DNA from: Litomosoides sigmodontis
Taxonomy: Eukaryota > Nematoda > Chromadorea > Rhabditida > Onchocercidae
DNA: 64,000 nucleotides
Direction of reading: 5' to 3'
Assembly: GCA_963070105.1 (NCBI GenBank)
Contig: OY718807.1
Span: forward strand, 5,057,001 to 5,121,000
Numbering within the stretch: position 1 is the first letter of the stretch; each line of letters starts with the position of its first letter. The notes under the pieces are model-generated. The model searched no databases, was not told where the DNA came from, and saw nothing but the letters and a program-made list of their open reading frames with translations. Made by a program: the position numbers and the translations under genes. Of the stretch, positions 1 through 11,800 are shown in pieces.

Positions 1-462
<462 letters not shown>

Positions 463-2765
463 TTGTAGTAACACAGGTAATGTTGATATCCGGGAGCTTT
501 TTGAAATAGTATTGTAGGTTTGTTGTGTGCTGTGGTAGGATGGGTTAACGCTGCCTATTGTAGCTTTTCAGGAGGTTATTCGATTCCATTTACCAATTTG
601 TGGTGTGATAGAAGTGCTGCTTTCCTTGTGATTATTGACGAAGGGTACAGCTTATTAATAGCTTGTTAGCAGAATAATGGCTTGCAAAAGAATATTAAAA
701 GCTTGCAAGTTTACAAGTGCTGGTAGAGCGAATGGCTGATATCGTAACTTCAGATGGGAAGGTGAATCTAATGAGAATTAGTTGGTGTGGCCGGTAACTT
801 TCAATTGATTCGCGCCATGTAGGAGTGGTTTAATTGTTTGCAAATTAAGAATTTGAGACAGTTGGTTTATAATGCTAGCGGAAGAATTACATTGGTGAAA
901 TCTGACACTCTTGGGAGCCAGATTACATTGATGATGAAGTAGGTGAAAGTGGCTTTTTAAAACAACGATTAAATAGATATCTAACTTGTACATAGTTAGC
1001 AATCATCTGTGAGGTCACCGCTAGGATATTGTCAGCATAGTAGCTGGGAGGTTATTTTTCAATATTACTTTCAAATTCTCAACAGTTCACGTAGGAAAAA
1101 ATGTTGTAGTTTTGCAAGCTAATTTTACAAAATCATATCCATTCAATAATATGGTAAGCGCGTAAGTGTAAGTAAAATAAAATTCCTTGCAAAAGATGCA
1201 AAAGTGAACTGATAGAGATATCCAGGAAGATGATGGAGTAATGGAAATAGAATGACTGATAAGTACATTGACATTTCCTATTGGTACTTAAAAGTGCTGA
1301 AAAATTTGACGAAAGAGAGAATGTGTAAGGTGAGATGAAAGAGGAGAAGAGAGAGAAAGACGTCATGTACGTTTTACTGATATTTTTACTTTCCACAAAA
1401 CAAGTCCTAGATTTCATGTTGTACGAATGAAAATTAGAACAGATTATGGAAACATCCAGCAGCTTTTTAAAAAAACGTAACACAGCAAATTACGGGGTCA
1501 TCTTACTCTCGGGCACGTGAAGAAAGTAAGGGAAGTGGATTGACCGCTGCGCTGCTGCTCCCGAGATGGATTAGAGCGATTGGCTGTTATACTTTAAAAG
1601 CTTCAAAAAAAGTTTCATCTCAGACATGCTGTGATTTATTTCACTTCCTTCTCACGTAAAACCCGCAACTTCTTTGTTCATCAACTGTAACCGAGAGATA
1701 GAGAAAAGAGGTGAGATTGTGCTGTGCGATCGCTTCTTATCCGATCGCTCTTTCTCCATCACCTCGGATCGTTCAACGACTGCGCAATCGTTTCCCACAA
1801 TGTGTTTTCTCTTTCCTGGCACCATAAAAATGCATAAAATGAAATAATTTTTCGATCTTTTCAAAGTTTACTTTCCTGTATGAAAATCATTTACAAGATC
1901 AAAGAGTCGTGGAATCTTTTCCTTTGAGTAATTATCAATAAAGTTTCGTTTTTTGTTCAATTCTGAAAAAACTTTAAATCTGTAACAATGCATATACAAT
2001 AGATTATTTCCGAGAAAAGAACGAAAGACGGCGTTTGAGCAAAGTATTCAATTTTAATTTGTGTTTTTTAGCCAAACTATTCTCTTATTTCATTTTTTGA
2101 AATCACTTGAAACCAAATCAGTTTAAAAGCAAAATTTTTCAAATTTAGTTAATGTGGAAATTAACACGACTAATAGTTCCACCTTTGAAAACAATAACAA
2201 GTATGGCGTTTGTTTAATTAAAAATTTACTTAATTGCATGAATTTTAATCATCTCCAGTTTCATTGGCTAACTACTTCATCACGCATTCCTTGTCGGTAA
2301 CTGGTGCTTGGGTTATGTTAAATTCACTTTGAGAAAATGCTCTTCCATTTAAATACAAATTTCATAATCAAAGAGGCTTTAAATCTCATAGGAATTATTG
2401 TAAGCGAATGTTCTATTAAAATGATTTCAGTCTCAGATGTATTGGATAATTTCTACTAGAACCTCGTCATTAGCCTACTCCTCTCCCCTCCCCTCGCTCC
2501 GTCATCCTCTCTATCAAGTCATTCTCGCGTTTTGACAAACGATATTTTGAATGAAAAAAGCGAAAAGCTTTTTTTTGAAAAAGAGTGCACGAGATGAAAG
2601 TCCGAGAGCTAAATTGCACAAATGCAAGATCGTAGCATTCTGAAATTGAGTAAATAGCAAGAAAAAGTTTCCAAATATCAAAATGACATTTGAAGAAGCG
2701 ACAAAAAAAGCTGAAAAATTCTCAGCGATTTTAGCGGTACGTCGCCAATTTCAATTAGTATAAAA
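463..2765. other. Intergenic, upstream of the collagen gene
   Basis: No convincing coding exon was found on either strand; the open frames present are short and low-complexity. Local features are an E-box-like CACGTG near 1514-1519, two GATCGC/CGATCG-rich patches around 1725-1750, and a pyrimidine-rich CCTCTCC tract around 2480-2510. Part of the stretch presumably carries the collagen promoter, but no specific element can be defended. Confidence 0.5.
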
Positions 2766-2782
2766 TACTTTACAGGCTGGAT
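2766..2782 (+). promoter_or_regulatory. Probable spliced-leader trans-splice acceptor of the collagen gene
   Basis: The sequence ACTTTACAG ends at 2775 and is followed by only seven bases before the ATG at 2783. An ATG at 2683 opens a short frame, but joining it through a donor at 2737 gives the wrong phase for the collagen frame. The acceptor is therefore better read as the site of a trans-spliced leader, as is usual for nematode genes. Inferred from sequence only. Confidence 0.55.
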
Positions 2783-4068
2783 ATGTACGAGAAGGAAAGG
2801 GAGCAGGAATGCAGGGATCTCAGATTGGTCGCATTTATCGGTGTGGCAGCGTCAACAGTTGCGACATTGGTTTGCGCCATTTCAGTACCTCTGCTTTACA
2901 ACTACTTGCAACACATGCATTCAGCAATGCAATCAGAAGTAGACTTTTGCAAGTTTCGATCTAGTAATATATGGCGCGAGGTGACACGTACACAGGTTAG
3001 CTAATCTTGTCTGAAATCATAAGCTGTTTTATAGAATCATATACAAAAACAACTGGTGCTAATTTTGCGCAAGAATTTCCAGACAAATTTGAGCACCATG
3101 GCACTAAACACTAATTAACAATACTCAGACTGATTATACTCATCATGACCTGTATTGATTTAAATTCTAAGTTTTAAATTATGCAGCAGCACCTAGCTTC
3201 ATTCAGCAACATTAACATTACTTAGTTCAAAGGATTGTTTAAATGATCAAATTTTAGAGATTAGTGGAGGAATATTTGAAGTATAACGGCTGGGAAATTT
3301 GTGTACTTCAAAAAATTTGTTGGCTTACGTATCGGTCTTTTCTATCGAAAAATAATACTTCTAATTCAGATATTTGCAAATCTAAGAAATGGAGCTCGGC
3401 AAGTACGAGAAGCAGGAAATGGAAAATTCAGTTCAGACTTTGCTTTTGGTGCCCCGGCATCACAATCAGAGGGGTGTTGCGGGTGTGGTGTTTCGCCACC
3501 GGGTGAACCAGGTCCACCGGGTGAAGATGGTAGTGATGGCATTGATGGTGAAAGTGGACCACCTGGCAAAGATGGTCCTGATGGCCCACAAGAAGCACCT
3601 CTGCAGCGAGAAATCGAGTGGTGCTTTGAATGTCCTGATGCACCTGCAGGACCAGTCGGTTTAGCGGGTCCGAAAGGAATGCCAGGTAAACAAGGTGCAC
3701 CAGGTCCTGATGGACCTGATGGTAACGACGGCACACCTGGTGAAATGGGACCGGAAGGACCGCCAGGACCACCTGGACCACCTGGTGAAAAAGGTCCTCC
3801 TGGGCCACCTGGTATTGTCATTGAAAAAGAGGGTCCACCAGGAGGACCAGGAAACGCGGGAGAACCAGGACCACCTGGATCTGACGGTGAAGCAGGCGAA
3901 CCTGGTAAACCTGGACCCGATGGACCAGAAGGACTACCAGGAGATGCTGGTGCTAATGGGCCAGATGGAAGGCCTGGACTTGACGGAGACAGAGGGCCAG
4001 ATGGCGAAATTGGTGCTCCAGGTTCCTGTGATGCTTGTCCACCACCGCGGACAGCACCTGGCTATTAA
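2783..4068 (+). CDS. Nematode cuticle collagen
   Basis: Two exons, 2783-2995 and 3370-4068, joined in phase 0, encode about 303 aa. The N-terminus has the cuticle-collagen layout: a short charged start, a hydrophobic segment at about residues 17-41 (signal anchor), then the N-terminal homology stretch ending [17 protein letters not shown]. An Arg-rich stretch across the splice junction (RNGARQVR) could be the furin-like processing site. The Gly-X-Y region begins after the cysteine cluster CCGCG. It is interrupted once by a non-collagenous stretch with the cysteine pair WCFEC and again by a short IVIEKE segment, and it ends in [13 protein letters not shown]. The paired cysteines flanking the triplets are those that link trimers in cuticle collagens. 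The product would be secreted by the hypodermis. A polyadenylation signal AATAAA lies at 4231-4236. No specific C. elegans orthologue can be named. Confidence 0.93.
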
Positions 4069-5211
4069 ACGCATTACTTTCACGCTATGGATGCGTCACT
4101 TTTTGCCATTGGATTTCTATTTGAGCAATTACACTTTAAAGTTTGCGATTAAATTAATTATATATTTGATCACAGATGTTGAGACTGAGCTAGCTCTCCG
4201 ACCACACAGATTCATTTGTATTAAATTTGAAATAAAAGTTGAACTTTTTATTGATAAAGTTTTCATAATATTTCTTGGGTAGAAAATTTTATTCCAAAAC
4301 AAATGAGGGAGAGAGAAAGAGAGAGGAAGAGAAATAGAGAGATAAAAAGCTGTTGTAACAGTGTACCATGGAACAATATGTAATTAAGAAATTTGGTGAA
4401 GAAATGATGAGAGAAAATAATCAAATTTGATTACGGCCAAATACTTAAATCAACACTTCATAAAACTTAAAGAATTGAAGAATGATGGCGTTATTTAAAA
4501 TCAGTTATTAAAATGCTAATGTTGAGGAAGAAACAACCATCTTATTAGCTTTCCCATATACAGTCTGTACGACATAAGCAAGTTTGATTAGCATTTCAGA
4601 AGTATTTTATAATTTAAAGAAATCTTTAAAGATTTTGAAAGTGTTTTTGAAATATTTAAAAATAGTGTGAATATATTTAATGGAAAGCACAAAGGATGTA
4701 AATTTTTTTCTCTGAAATCTTTTCATTTCATTTCGTAAATTAAATATCACAAAATTCAACGACAATAGCGAGTACTGTATCCTTTTCACACTCTCAAATG
4801 AAATTTCTGATTTTCTGCATTGAAGGAAAAATGATATCACTTTCTGTTTGAAGAAGAAAATCGTTTTGGCTTGCTCATTCAGACTGTTTATAAAAGGCAC
4901 ATTTATCGTTTCATTTCTGTAATTTCAACCACACATTTTGTCCTTTCAATTTACCGCATAATTTTACCATTCGCCTTTGTTACATTGCATTGTCAGGCTT
5001 TTTGATGTAAAATTGGACGTCTTTTTTTACCATTTTAAATTTGAAATTTGTAAAGAGTTGTGATGTTAGTTGACTTTCTGAGAAAAAGCAAATAAATGAG
5101 TAATTATAATTTGTAATCATTTAGCCAAAAAAGAAATGTTACTGTCGTGCATAACTTTTTTACAAAAAAAATGAAACCAATTTAGAATTTGATAGAAGCG
5201 AAACGTCTGAA
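4069..5211. other. Collagen 3' region and spacer before the SXP/RAL-2-like gene
   Basis: Contains the collagen 3' UTR with AATAAA at 4231-4236 and a purine (GAGA) tract around 4300-4340. The rest is AT-rich spacer with no supported exon. An AATTTAG acceptor-like site ends at 5185, 26 bases before the next start codon, and could be a trans-splice or first-intron acceptor. Confidence 0.55.
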
Positions 5212-5830
5212 ATGCTTCTAGCGGTGCTTTTTTGGTTATTCGGAAGTTACGTTTTCCGCACTATAAATTGCTTGCCAGATTTCATCAAAGAAATGCCTGC
5301 AGCAAAGAGGAAGGAATATGAAGCGCTGTATAAGCATCGACCGAAACTTACAAGAACTGAATTTTATGACTTATGTGAGGATTGGGCAGAAAGACAGGGA
5401 GCTAAGATTAAGGTTATTAATTGGTAATGTGATCTTTTTAGACGCAAATTATTGAAGAAGTGATAAGAATGGAATTTTGAAAATTTTCAAATTTCCATAT
5501 AAGCATGAGGATGAAGAAGGATGAAAACTTCATATTCCTAGTTTGGAAATCTTCAGAAAGTTGCAGAGCCAGTATCATCAGTACCGTCTAGACGAGGAGC
5601 AGTACATTGCGAAGCGCGATCGAATTCTCAGAGACCGACTGGACGGCTCAAATGGAAGTGACGCAGCAAAGAATTACTTGCGTAAACTGCTTGATCTGCA
5701 AAGCAACATGGACATCACTCTGAAGGCGTACGAGACTGCGGAGGAGGAAATGCGACATTCCGTCCTGTTTGACGTGCTGCAGGAAGCGACAGAACTGTGG
5801 AATTTGCTGGACGCTGCACACATCGATTAA
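5212..5830 (+). CDS. Secreted SXP/RAL-2-like (DUF148) protein
   Basis: Two exons, 5212-5423 and 5542-5830, separated by a 118-bp intron (donor GTAATG, acceptor CCTAG; phase 2), give 166 aa. The first 20 or so residues are a signal peptide (MLLAVLFWLFGSYVF then a Cys). The mature part is helical and highly charged, with the family rhythm: PDFIKEMP, then KLTRTEFYDLCEDWAERQG, then a long helix around KLQSQYHQYRLDEEQ, and a second weak repeat to the C-terminus. SXP/RAL-2 proteins are small secreted nematode proteins, several of them prominent antigens of parasites; some carry cation-binding motifs and the molecular role is poorly known. Family placement rests on length, signal peptide and the LT...WA...QG pattern, so it is probable rather than certain. 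AATAAA follows at 5919-5924. Confidence 0.7.
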
Positions 5831-6018
5831 TTAACAGTTGCGCCATTGTTGACATATTTGGGTACTTTTCAACAGAGTTGAATTATTATTTCATCATTTA
5901 ATTGATCGCTTAATGTGAAATAAATATCGAAGTAAGCGGCAATAGCGATGACAACTAATGCAACATGTCAGTGCTAGGATTAAATTACTTAGGATAACTG
6001 ACCAAAGTACTTCAAACG
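5831..6018. other. 3' UTR and short spacer
   Basis: Holds the polyadenylation signal AATAAA at 5919-5924 of the preceding gene. Nothing else was recognised. Confidence 0.6.
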
Positions 6019-6180
6019 TCTCCTGGGTCACCCGGTATTGCCACTGAAGACTCGTTGGTGATCCTCCTGGTCTATCTCACCTAATCAGATGTGCCGTCGT
6101 TACCAGCTGGTTCATCAGGACCTGTGGACCTTCTTTACCTGGCATTCCTTTCCGTCCGACTAAACCGGCTGAATCATCAT
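6019..6180 (-). pseudogene. Degenerate cuticle-collagen fragment, inverse to the intact gene
   Basis: Read on the minus strand, this stretch aligns with about 3650-3760 of the collagen gene: it begins with a GLVGRKGMPGKEGP-like run against [15 protein letters not shown] and continues through a near-identical GNDGT block. A one-base loss within the CCACC-type codons shifts the frame just before that block. Past it, TAG and TGA stops appear while the spacing of GGN codons is still recognisable. It has no start, no N-terminal domain and no C-terminal [10 protein letters not shown]. It is best read as a relic of a duplicated collagen gene. The alignment was done by eye, so the limits are approximate. 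Confidence 0.7.
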
Positions 6181-6849
6181 CCGCCATTAATTTCTATTCT
6201 CTTTTGGCTATTATTTCAACATCTCATTTCAATTAAATCCATTATTGTGATTGCTGAACTACTCCTGAAACAGTGATATATCACCACATTTAAATCCGTT
6301 TAAAAAGAGGGACAATTTCTCTGAAAAAATTGCGCAATATTGAAAATCAGTTTAAAGGACTGCAAACTAGTTTCAAATGAGAAGGAAAAGTTGCTGCAAA
6401 TTTTTATTGGGAAGGTTTTTACAAGTAAATTAATTAAAATTAATTTTAGCACTTAGTATTTAGGAAAAATAGCAGCTTTAAATAATTTTCTGAAAAAAAT
6501 TGCTGATAAATTTTCAACACTCACTTCACTTTGTCTTTTCTTTCGTATGATTTTCAGCCAATTTCACTCAGTTGTCTTCAGAAGACCGGAAAATAGGAGA
6601 AGAAATGTGATTATCCAAAGCTCGTAGCATAAAACAAACGTGTAATACGAAAGAAACTTTGATTGCGCTAGTATGAGAAGCTATTTTTCAAGTCTTAACC
6701 ACTGGTAGCGCTGTTTTTCCAAAGCTATCTTGGCGTTTTGTGCGAAGTCAAGGCTCCGAAGATGTGTAGATTTCGTAGACTAATTCCCGATCGCTCTCTC
6801 TCTCGGTGATTAGGTCACGGCGAATAAAAAAAATCACGTTCCCTATATC

Positions 6850-7000
6850 AGTATCACACGGGTCGTGCAATGACCACGATACAGGAAGAAAGAATATTCC
6901 ATCCTTCAGACCTTGACGTGGCAGTGTTGAAGGGTTTGCAAAATTTGCAAAATAAGCTGTTGCAGATTTCTTCCCAATCCATCGTACCGATGGGATGCTT
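6850..7000 (-). repeat. Diverged dispersed repeat, copy 1 (inverted)
   Basis: The reverse complement contains AGCTTATTTTGCAAATTTTG, then an insert, then GTCAAGGTCTGAAGGA and a further CATTGCACGACCCG block. The same blocks appear in the same order on the plus strand at about 8035-8150. The copies differ by substitutions and a roughly 12-base indel. The function and family are unknown; an old transposon-derived repeat is possible. Confidence 0.5.
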
Positions 7001-8034
7001 TTTGTACCTCGGGAAGCATCGAAAGTGCAGCGAAAGATGAAGATCGCCAAGTACGGTGAAGGCATTGACGTGTTTCTTCCTTTGCTTTTTGAAGCGCAAG
7101 TGGCGGTTGATATTAACCTTTTTATAATGCTACGTTAACTCAGTGCTACTCACGTTTAGTTTTGCAGTCAAAGAAAAGAGAGGAGTTGGTTCAAGTCACG
7201 AGACTTCATTGGTTTTATCGAAGGAAATTCAGTAAGGAAAAAGTCCAATGACAATTGCCGTACGAAGACTTCTGTTGTATGCGACGGTGATCATCGTGGT
7301 GTGAATCACACCCATTCAATTGTGGGATTTTTCTAGGATAAGACATGAAGTGTATGTACACGGATTAATTTCCTTTACTCGAAGAAGGTAAAGCTTGAAG
7401 CTTATTCGTAGTAGTTAGCTGAACGAATGAAGCACTGGTGAATGTGCCTGGAGGAATTTTTCTCTTCTGGAAGTGCTATTTCAAATGTTTGATCATCTGC
7501 GTTATATCTAAAATTATGCCATTCGTTATATTTCAGATTATCACTTCATAAACTTCCATTTCTGCATTTATACTAGCTTTTATTCAAAAACATGTCATTT
7601 ATGGCTAATTTTATCACGTCGAACGTATTTTTCCTTCCAGTTGTCATCCCACACTGCGCCATCCATAATTCGTCATCGCTGCTCTAATTATAGCAATTAT
7701 CGTACATTGAGTAAAATTTCATTGATGGGGTAGTAGTTATCATATCATATCAAACAGGTAATTCTCTACAACGTAAGCATACATTCGTCGTCCACTTCCG
7801 TTGTCGTAATTGGCCATTCGGTATCCCAAAGCATGCCAACTTCACACGTTGTGCAACTGTCCTCTTAGTTTACTACTACTTCTACTACTACTCCTACTAC
7901 ATTGTAACAGGCGTCATTCCATTGAATCTTTTCAACGTAAGCAGTACAGCGGTACAGTATCTCTCGTTCCCTCCTATCAACTCATTTCCGCTTTTCTCTC
8001 AACTGCAACGGCACTCAGCCGATGTAGGCCAATA

Positions 8035-8150
8035 AGTAAAATGTTAAGTGGTACGGAAAAAATCCGGAAGAGCTTATTTCGCAAGTTTTGCAAACACGTT
8101 AAGGTCTAGAAGGATCTAATGGCCACTGCATGACCTGCTTGACGCATATG
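8035..8150 (+). repeat. Diverged dispersed repeat, copy 2
   Basis: Contains AGCTTATTTCGCAAGTTTTG, GTTAAGGTCTAGAAGGA and CACTGCATGACCTG, matching in order the reverse complement of 6850-7000. The two copies lie about 1.1 kb apart in opposite orientation. Confidence 0.5.
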
Positions 8151-10837
8151 TAGTAGCCCACAATAAGGCAAAATAGCCAATTCATCAGTCTCGTAGCTCA
8201 TCTTAATATTCATAAATGCAGTACTATCCGACAATGATGATTTTGGGGGCGAAAGTGATCGGGAAAGTGATTTGTGAAGACTTAACCGATCAATGCGGAA
8301 TCAAAGAGTGCTTACTGAAAAATCGGAGTGACTAAGGTCTTGGACTTGAATAAAAGGCTTCTTATAGCGGCGGAATCTTTGAACATCGTTTCTTTCACAT
8401 ATTAACGGTTGTTGTCTCCTACATCCCGGAATTCCGACACTGAAAACAATGTGCGGGAGAGAGAGAGAGCAGGGGAAAGTGGAGTAACAATGAATGGAGA
8501 AGGAAATGATGAAGTAAAGAGAATAGTAGCAAAAAAGCGAACTTTCGATCGCTTACCTACTTCACATACAAACGATCATAATTTGTTAACAATTATAAAA
8601 CAGTTATTTTTCTCTGCATGTTTTATTTTGAGGTATTCAAAAGTAGCCTTTTCATCGAATCTTTTTGACTCAAATTTTCAAACAAATAAGATTAATTTCG
8701 TTCTAAATTTCATTGCCTGAATTTTAATATTTCGAAAATGGTTTAGTTCCACCGCCAACTCACCTAAAATCATTTTGTTGAAAAGGAACTAAGGATTATT
8801 TGAAAAACTGATAAATCACTGCATTTCGTCGTTTTTTGCCATCACTGCGTCACATGCTTGATCTTACAATTTATTGCTCCTTGGCAACATCAACGTCGCT
8901 TATCATTCGAGAATTTCTTTCCAATAAATGCTTGCGCGGTTACCTCAACTGGAATTGATGTGATCAATCGGTGAGGAATACTGCTGAGATTCTGCAGAAA
9001 TTGCTGGTTGATGAAGCTGACAAGCAGTGGTGCGTGTGATATGCATGGGCAACTGGGAGACTGCTTCCTTCTCCTCCTTAACAAAATAGGACGAAGTCAT
9101 ATATCATTCACAGCGCTGCTCTTATCAGTCAGTGGCATTTCTGCTATAATGGAAAATTGTGGGTATCAAATTAGGCTTAGCTTAAATGACCGATTGATTG
9201 CCTTCATTTCATTTCTTCCTACCAGTCGGATAACAATCCTTCCAAATATCCACATCAACCTATCACTGTACCAACCACATCGACAGGAATACTGAGTCTA
9301 AATTTTGATTTCATCAAAATGTATGGATTTGTGCAAATACTTCATTCCAATTGTTGCGTCAGAAACTGATTTAAAACAACTAGCACATCGTGCTCACCTA
9401 TTGCTTCACTTGACCTGTCAAATAATGAAGCACAGAAGCTTCCAAGCCATTATACGGGAACTGACAGCACGGAAGCTGTTAGCTTTTATTTTTATTCCAA
9501 ATTGCACCTTAGCAGTTTCTGCGATTACTTTCAGGAAACCACGCTATTTTCACCCTTTAACAGTAAATTTCTGACAGTTCCAATTGACGTGTTACCTACT
9601 CCGAGACGCAAATGTCGCAATCCTTCTCAAATCTGTCCTCTCCAATTTCAGTGTATCTCGCTCGTTCAACTGCTTCTGTCTCTTCACGAAGAGGTAAAAC
9701 TTCCTTACCTCATCGATTCCGTTGCTGCTTTTACCGACTTTCTCGTCGTCTCTCGTCGGCTAAATCCACAACGTTTTTACACGTAGAGCTAGCTGTATTA
9801 CGTTTGCGCTTTTTAACTAACGTTCCTCCGTGAATCTTCCTTCTCAGACATTTAATTACATCGTCAGGTAATAACACTGATTGATATACGAGATGTGAAC
9901 GCGCGATGAGATGACTGATCGAGCAGAAGAGGAAGGACGCCTGACTGAAGTCAGCGCCAATCCAATATTCAACGATATTAATTGATGAAGCAAGCAATTA
10001 GTCCCCCTTCTCTGTCCATATACATATGGATGGGTGTGAGTGAGAGTGGCTTAATTAGTGGTCCATTTGGATTGCGAGTGATGAAATGAAACGAAGAATT
10101 CACACTCAATGATCGAATTCAGAGTTGTCTCGGAACAATGGATGCCTTACCAGTAAATCAAGAAGCTTACAAAATGGCTAATTGCCTCGTGTGGTGCTGG
10201 GGGACTGAAGGATATGTAGCTGTAACCAATCCTCTTGTCGGTCACGAAATGTTATGTATGGCTTTAATCTCTATTAAACTTATTTCGAAATTAAAAAAAA
10301 GTTTCATTCTAAGCACATCCAATAGGATTAGGGTAAATGTAGGAATAAATCGTTCTGCAAGGAATGTATGATTAAATTCCACTTCTGTGATTATGCTGCT
10401 GATTCAACCGTTTCACTTGCTGTTTAGTGCTTCACCGATTTCGACTTCAAAAAACTAATAGCGGCAATTCCTCCTTCAGTCAGTTAATTTGCATTTTCAG
10501 CATCGATCTGCTTGGCATGTTTGCTTCACTTTTGGTTGTTTATCAAAAAGTCGTTTTACATAGTTTTTTATTTTCTCCAACGCAAAATCCAACAGCATTA
10601 TCATTTCTATTACAACAATAAGAAACAATCCTTTACAGCAAGCGATGGCAGTTGAATTTGTTGCAAATTGCTAAAACAAGAAAACTATCAATTCAAACGA
10701 TAGTGGCTAATCATTTCCACTTATTTGTGGCATAAAAACAAAATAAAATAAAGAACAATGAAAGGAGATGAAAGAGAAATGTGAATACTTGAAAAAAACA
10801 GGAACGGTAGAGATCAGTTAAGGTTAGAGGTCAAAAA

Positions 10838-11800
10838 TATGAATGAATGAATGAATGGATGGATGGATGAATGGATGAATGAATGGATGAATGAATGGAT
10901 GGAATGGAATGAAATGGAATGAAATGGAAATGGAATGAAATGGAAATGGAATGAAATGGAAATGGAATGAAATGGAAATGGAATGAAATGGAAATGGAAT
11001 GAAATGGAAATGGAATGAAATGGAAATGGAATGAAATGGAAATGGAATGAAATGGAAATGGAATGAAATGGAAATGGAATGAAATGGAAATGGAATGAAA
11101 TGGAAATGGAATGAAATGGAAATGGAATGAAATGGAAATGGAATGAAATGGAAATGGAATGAAATGGAAATGGAATGAAATGGAAATGGAATGAAATGGA
11201 AATGGAATGAAATGGAAATGGAATGAAATGGAAATGGAATGAAATGGAAATGGAATGAAATGGAAATGGAATGAAATGGAAATGGAATGAAATGGAAATG
11301 GAATGAAATGGAAATGGAAATGGAATGAAATGAGATGAAATGGAAATGAAATGGAAATGGAAATGGAATGGAAATGGAATGGAAATGGAATGAAATGAAA
11401 TGGAGTGAAATGAAATGGAGTGAAATGAAATGGAGTGAAATGAAATGGAGTGAAATGGAGTGAAATGAAATGAAATGAAATGAAATGAAATGAAATGAAA
11501 TGAAATGAAATGAAATGAAATGAAATGAAATGAAATGAAATGAAATGAAATGAAATGAAATGAAATGAAATGAAATGAAATGAAATGAAATGAAATGAAA
11601 TGAAATGAAATGAAATGAAATGAAATGAAATGAAATGAAATGAAATGAAATGAAATGAAATGAAATGAAATGAAATGAAAATGAAAATGAAAATGAAAAT
11701 GAAACGAAATGAAATGAAATGAAAATGAAATGAAAATGAAATGAAATGAAATGAAATGAAAATGAAATGGATGGATGAATGGATGGATGGATGGATGGAA
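10838..11800. repeat. GGAAT/GAAAT satellite array with internal higher-order unit
   Basis: The array is zoned. Its edges are ATGGATGA-type units (10838-10905 and 11765-11800). From about 10905 to 11320 there is a regular 16-bp unit, AATGGAAATGGAATGA. A mixed zone with GGAGT variants follows to about 11460, and a nearly pure GAAAT pentamer array runs from 11460 to about 11680. A GAAAAT-type zone closes it. The long His-Phe-Ser reading frame across it on the minus strand is a by-product of the repeat. Confidence 0.97.

Larger units (their letters stand above)
6181..10829. other. Gene-poor region between the collagen relic and the GGAAT satellite
   Basis: No exon could be supported by splice phase or family similarity. 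The longer open frames (for example near 7810-8109 and 9502-9833) are low-complexity or lack any recognisable motif. The region holds a diverged inverted repeat pair (see 6850-7000 and 8035-8150). The high density of short non-homologous frames suggests ordinary intergenic DNA, possibly including distal regulatory sequence of the downstream unc-10 gene. Confidence 0.45.

Noticed and set aside
2683..2736. Short upstream coding exon of the collagen starting at ATG 2683
   Set aside because: Joining it through the donor at 2737 enters the next exon in the wrong frame.
3366..3821. Gly/Pro-rich minus-strand frame opposite the collagen
   Set aside because: Mirror of the Gly-X-Y codons on the other strand; the plus-strand frame has the real collagen domains and cysteines.
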